A program made the position numbers and the translations under genes. Under the pieces are notes generated by a model that was not told where the DNA came from, ran no database searches, and saw nothing but the letters and a program-made list of their open reading frames with translations. Positions 61,436 to 64,000 of a stretch of DNA of 64,000 bases are shown here, piece by piece. Position 1 is the first letter of the stretch. Every line of letters starts with the position of its first letter. The DNA lies in assembly GCA_949286165.1 (NCBI GenBank), contig CASDZK010000005.1, positions 1 through 64,000 of the forward strand, in the 5' to 3' direction. The DNA comes from an uncultured Alistipes sp. (lineage in GTDB: Bacteria > Bacteroidota > Bacteroidia > Bacteroidales > Rikenellaceae).

Positions 61436-62980
61436 TCAACCGTATATTTCCGAAACTTTCCGAACCAGTCTTTCCAGCAGTGCCTGCGTGCGGCTTATGT
61501 CCGGATTGTCGGACATCTCGTATCGTTCCGCTAATTTCTCCATCTGCGGGAAGGCGGTCCATATCCGTCCCAGGGCGTCTTTCCAGACCGAGAGCCGCAG
61601 CGGAAGCTCTATGGCTATGCTTTGGTTCGGTTGCATCAGCTGTGTGTCGGCCTGCGGTGTGCCGAACGCGATGACACGGGTGGGACGCAGGTCCATGTTC
61701 GTCTTCAGCGCGTTTTTCCCGTGGTCGAATTCCGCCAATATGGGAATGTCCAGCGCCGTAAGTTCTTTTTTTATCCGTTCCGCGGTCTCTTCTACTTCGA
61801 ACAGACTTTCGTAAGCATACAGTTCCGCGTCGTTTATTCCCGATCCCATCCGGCTGCCGTAGGCCGATGCGACACGTCGCCCCAAATTCGTCAGATCGAC
61901 ATCTTCCCGGTTGGCTACCAAGGTAATGCAGACTTGTTCCGAGCGATCGGTAAACCGGCTCAAGAATGCGGAGAAACCGGCGGAGGAACCTTTCAGGTAC
62001 ATCAGTCCTTTGTGATGGGGAAACTGCCAACCGGCCATGGCCGGCACCGTTTTCCCGTTTTTCAGCCGGGTGGGATTCAGAAGCAGGTCCCTGTTCTCGC
62101 TTTTTTGGATCAGCAACGACCCGTTCAACGCAATTCCCCAATAGCTCAGGTCTTCCGCCGAAGCCCAGATGTCGCTGAACCCCTGCAATCCCGCGCCGGT
62201 CGTTACGGGAACCCGGACGGTTTCCCTGTTTTCGCTGAAACGGTAGCCGGTGGCCCGTTCCGCCGGATTGATGTAGAAACGGCTGTTTCTGAATTTTTCG
62301 TGTTTATTGTCTTGTTCCGAAAGGGGTTCCTGTTTCAGGGTAGCGAGTTCTTTGGCGAACAGGGTCCTCCGCAGTTTCAGAAAATCGATCTGACGGCGTT
62401 TGACGAAATCGCTGTAAGGCATGCCGGCGCAGGTGGATATGATTTCCGTCAGCAGCAACATGTTCGTCGCGCTCAGGCGGATTTCCGTTCCGGGAGGGAA
62501 GAGCGGCGGATATCCGGCCGCTGCCGTTATCAGCTCTTCGGCCGATTGGCTCAACAGGGGAACGTAACCGGGCAGGGACCGGTAATCGGCAATGCCGCTG
62601 GCGTGCTGCAATAGTTGCAGGACCGTGATTTCCGACCATGTCCGGGGAATGTCCGGCAGATAATCGCCGATCGGGGATTCCAGCGACAGGTTCCCCGCTT
62701 CGTGAAGTTGTATGGCGGCCACGGCGGCATAACCCTGCGCTATGGGGCCGATGCACCATACGGTTTGCGTGGAAGCCAGTCGCCGTTCGGCTATGTCGGA
62801 AAACCCGTATCCCGTACAGCGGGAAATGTAGGGAACTTGCGCTACGGCCAGGGCTAAACCCGGAATGGAATTCCGTTTCATGAAATCGAAGATCATCTGG
62901 TCGATCGATTCCCCCCGATAAGAAATAGGTTTGCTGCCTCTGCCGTTTTGCGGCAGGTGGTATATTATCTCCGTTTCCAT
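61436..62980 (-). CDS. Degenerate beta-lactamase-like domain fused to DUF302
   Basis: A 514-residue cytoplasmic protein (no signal peptide). Residues 25 to about 390 follow the class C beta-lactamase-related fold: SIPGLALAVAQ, QTVWCIGPIAQGYAAVAAIQ, LESPIGDYLPDIP and LLQHASGIADY. At the usual SxxK site the sequence is P79-I-A-Q82, and at the usual YxN site it is L-S-A (IRLSATNMLLL), so the catalytic Ser, Lys and Tyr are all absent. About residue 395 onward is a DUF302 domain (DIPILAEFDHGKNALKT, PTRVIAFGTPQADTQLM). A binding or structural role is more likely than hydrolysis. ATG 62989 is an alternative start. Confidence 0.8.
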   Translation of the reverse strand: METEIIYHLPQNGRGSKPISYRGESIDQMIFDFMKRNSIPGLALAVAQVPYISRCTGYGFSDIAERRLASTQTVWCIGPIAQGYAAVAAIQLHEAGNLSLESPIGDYLPDIPRTWSEITVLQLLQHASGIADYRSLPGYVPLLSQSAEELITAAAGYPPLFPPGTEIRLSATNMLLLTEIISTCAGMPYSDFVKRRQIDFLKLRRTLFAKELATLKQEPLSEQDNKHEKFRNSRFYINPAERATGYRFSENRETVRVPVTTGAGLQGFSDIWASAEDLSYWGIALNGSLLIQKSENRDLLLNPTRLKNGKTVPAMAGWQFPHHKGLMYLKGSSAGFSAFLSRFTDRSEQVCITLVANREDVDLTNLGRRVASAYGSRMGSGINDAELYAYESLFEVEETAERIKKELTALDIPILAEFDHGKNALKTNMDLRPTRVIAFGTPQADTQLMQPNQSIAIELPLRLSVWKDALGRIWTAFPQMEKLAERYEMSDNPDISRTQALLERLVRKVSEIYG

Positions 62981-63053
62981 AAATGGCATTTGTTTTTTCG
63001 GTTTTATTCAAAACGAATGCCATTTCCCGTTTGTCCTCTGTTTTCCTTGTCCC

Positions 63054-64000
63054 TCAGGATTTCAGGGAGAGGGCTATCCGGTTGCGCGCCTTGTCTATGC
63101 CGATCACGCGGACTTCTACGTGCTGATACAGTTTTACGGCCTCGTGGATGTCCGATACGTAACGGTCCGCGATTTCCGAGATATGGACCAAACCTTTCTG
63201 TTTGAGTCCTATATCGACGAATGCACCGAAATTGGTAATGTTGCTGACGATGCCCGGCAATACCATGCCTTCTTCCAGGTCGTTCATCGAATGGATTTTG
63301 TCGTTGAATTCGAACATGCCGATTTTTTGGCGTGGGTCGCGTCCCGGTTTTTTCAGCTCCGCGGCGATGTCGGTCAGGGTCGGCAGGCCGGTTTGCGGTG
63401 TGACGTAACGGTTCAGGTCTATCGAATCGACCAAAGGCTCGTTGCCGATCAGTTCGGCGATACCGACTTTCAGATCGGCGGCCATGCGTTCCGCTACGGC
63501 GTACGATTCGGGATGCACGGCGCTGTTGTCCAAAGGATTTTTTCCGCCGGCGATGCGGAGGAATCCGGCGCATTGCTCGAAAGCTTTTTTTCCGAGGCGC
63601 GGGATGTCGAGCAGTTGATCGCGGGAAGTGAAATCGCCGTGTGCTTTCCGGTATTCCACGATATGTGCCGCCATGACGGGGCCGATGCCGGAAACATAGG
63701 TCAGAAGATGTCGCGAAGCGGTGTTCAGGTTTACACCGACCCGGTTTACGCAGCTTTCCACGGTCCGGTCCAACGCTTCTTTCAGGGCTTTCTGGTCCAC
63801 GTCGTGCTGGTATTGTCCTACGCCGATGGCTTTCGGATCTATTTTTACCAATTCCGCCAGAGGGTCCATCAACCGCCGGCCTATCGAAACCGCACCCCGG
63901 ACGGTAACGTCGTAGGACGGAAACTCTTCCCGGGCGGTTGCGGAAGCGGAATAGACGGAAGCGCCGTCTTCCGATATGACGAATACCTGGACGTCCCGGT
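63054..64000 (-). CDS. tex: Tex-family RNA-binding transcription accessory protein (3' part, cut by window edge)
   Basis: The C-terminal 314 residues of Tex; the 5' end is beyond the window. The visible part starts within the YqgF/RuvC-like domain (SVYSASATAREEFPSYDV), continues DPLAELVKIDPKAIGVGQYQ, then the helix-hairpin-helix region (LTYVSGIGPVMAAHIVEYRK and DIPRLGKKAFEQCAGF), and ends with an S1 domain (VSNITNFGAFVDIGLKQKG) and the tail NRIALSLKS. It appears intact as far as seen. It lies 73 nt upstream of the beta-lactamase-like gene on the same strand. Confidence 0.95.
   Translation of the reverse strand, partial: RDVQVFVISEDGASVYSASATAREEFPSYDVTVRGAVSIGRRLMDPLAELVKIDPKAIGVGQYQHDVDQKALKEALDRTVESCVNRVGVNLNTASRHLLTYVSGIGPVMAAHIVEYRKAHGDFTSRDQLLDIPRLGKKAFEQCAGFLRIAGGKNPLDNSAVHPESYAVAERMAADLKVGIAELIGNEPLVDSIDLNRYVTPQTGLPTLTDIAAELKKPGRDPRQKIGMFEFNDKIHSMNDLEEGMVLPGIVSNITNFGAFVDIGLKQKGLVHISEIADRYVSDIHEAVKLYQHVEVRVIGIDKARNRIALSLKS

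Noticed and set aside
60207..62141. A 644-codon minus-strand frame overlapping the sulfatase and beta-lactamase-like genes
   Set aside because: It is in another frame of two well-supported genes and has low-complexity Arg-rich translation.
1..64000. tRNA, rRNA, CRISPR arrays, prophage or defence islands
   Set aside because: No cloverleaf-like sequence, regularly spaced repeats, phage structural genes or known defence genes were seen on either strand.

Overview
The window is a 64 kb chromosomal segment of a Bacteroidales bacterium, possibly Rikenellaceae-like, though the genus cannot be fixed from the sequence alone. Four things point there. Many genes have the Bacteroidetes -7 promoter element TAnnTTTG instead of a sigma70 -10. 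The TonB receptor carries an N-terminal carboxypeptidase-regulatory-like domain. The gene pairings are typical of the phylum: ftsK-lolA, amidase-MCE divergent from lptD, purH-mreBCD-mrdA-rodA. The degradative enzymes (GH97, GH88, DUF4861, serine-type sulfatase) also fit. Genes are tightly packed and almost all look intact.

Layout. 1-230: 3' end of an IS1182-like transposase. 397-4905 (minus): murI-ftsK-lolA. 5131-8823: large-form purL. 8984-9796: ferredoxin-nitroreductase. 10005-13181 (minus): a probable metal locus made of a His/Cys-rich secreted protein, a TonB receptor with a Cys-rich plug, and an HMA-domain protein. 13284-18346: amidase and MCE protein, divergent from lptD. 18416-23301: M3 peptidase, two FKBP-like lipoproteins, an RsmI-type methylase and a cupin. 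23473-31975 (minus): yccF, a helicase-nuclease, M23-LysM peptidase, LysM/PBP1-like protein, dnaQ-type exonuclease and dnaN.

32174-38113 (minus): GH88, HdeD-like, aminopeptidase P, DUF4861 lipoprotein and LacI regulator. LacI and DUF4861 overlap as an operon, and a LacI-type operator lies upstream. 38114-39123 has no convincing protein gene but holds that operator, a long hairpin, other palindromes and a candidate minus-strand structured RNA. 39124-42136 (minus): FKBP lipoprotein, cation/proton antiporter and agmatinase-family enzyme. 42501-48961: three secreted glycosidases (GH38-like, GH2, GH97) without SusCD. 49045-49298: a nested inverted-repeat element. 49516-57210: a DUF3127 protein with an SSB-like tail, purH, and the rod-shape operon mreB-mreC-mreD-mrdA-rodA. 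57290-59683: gpsA and pgi. 59771-64000 (minus): sulfatase, a catalytically degenerate beta-lactamase-like/DUF302 fusion, and the 3' part of tex.

Most of the segment is core envelope, cell-shape, purine and replication biology. The accessory parts are the transposase end, the metal locus, the two polysaccharide regions and the two structured intergenic regions. The items most worth a second look are the pseudo-beta-lactamase/DUF302 fusion, the candidate ncRNA upstream of the LacI gene, the nested inverted-repeat element near 49.1 kb, and the metal locus. No clearly new multi-gene system was found.
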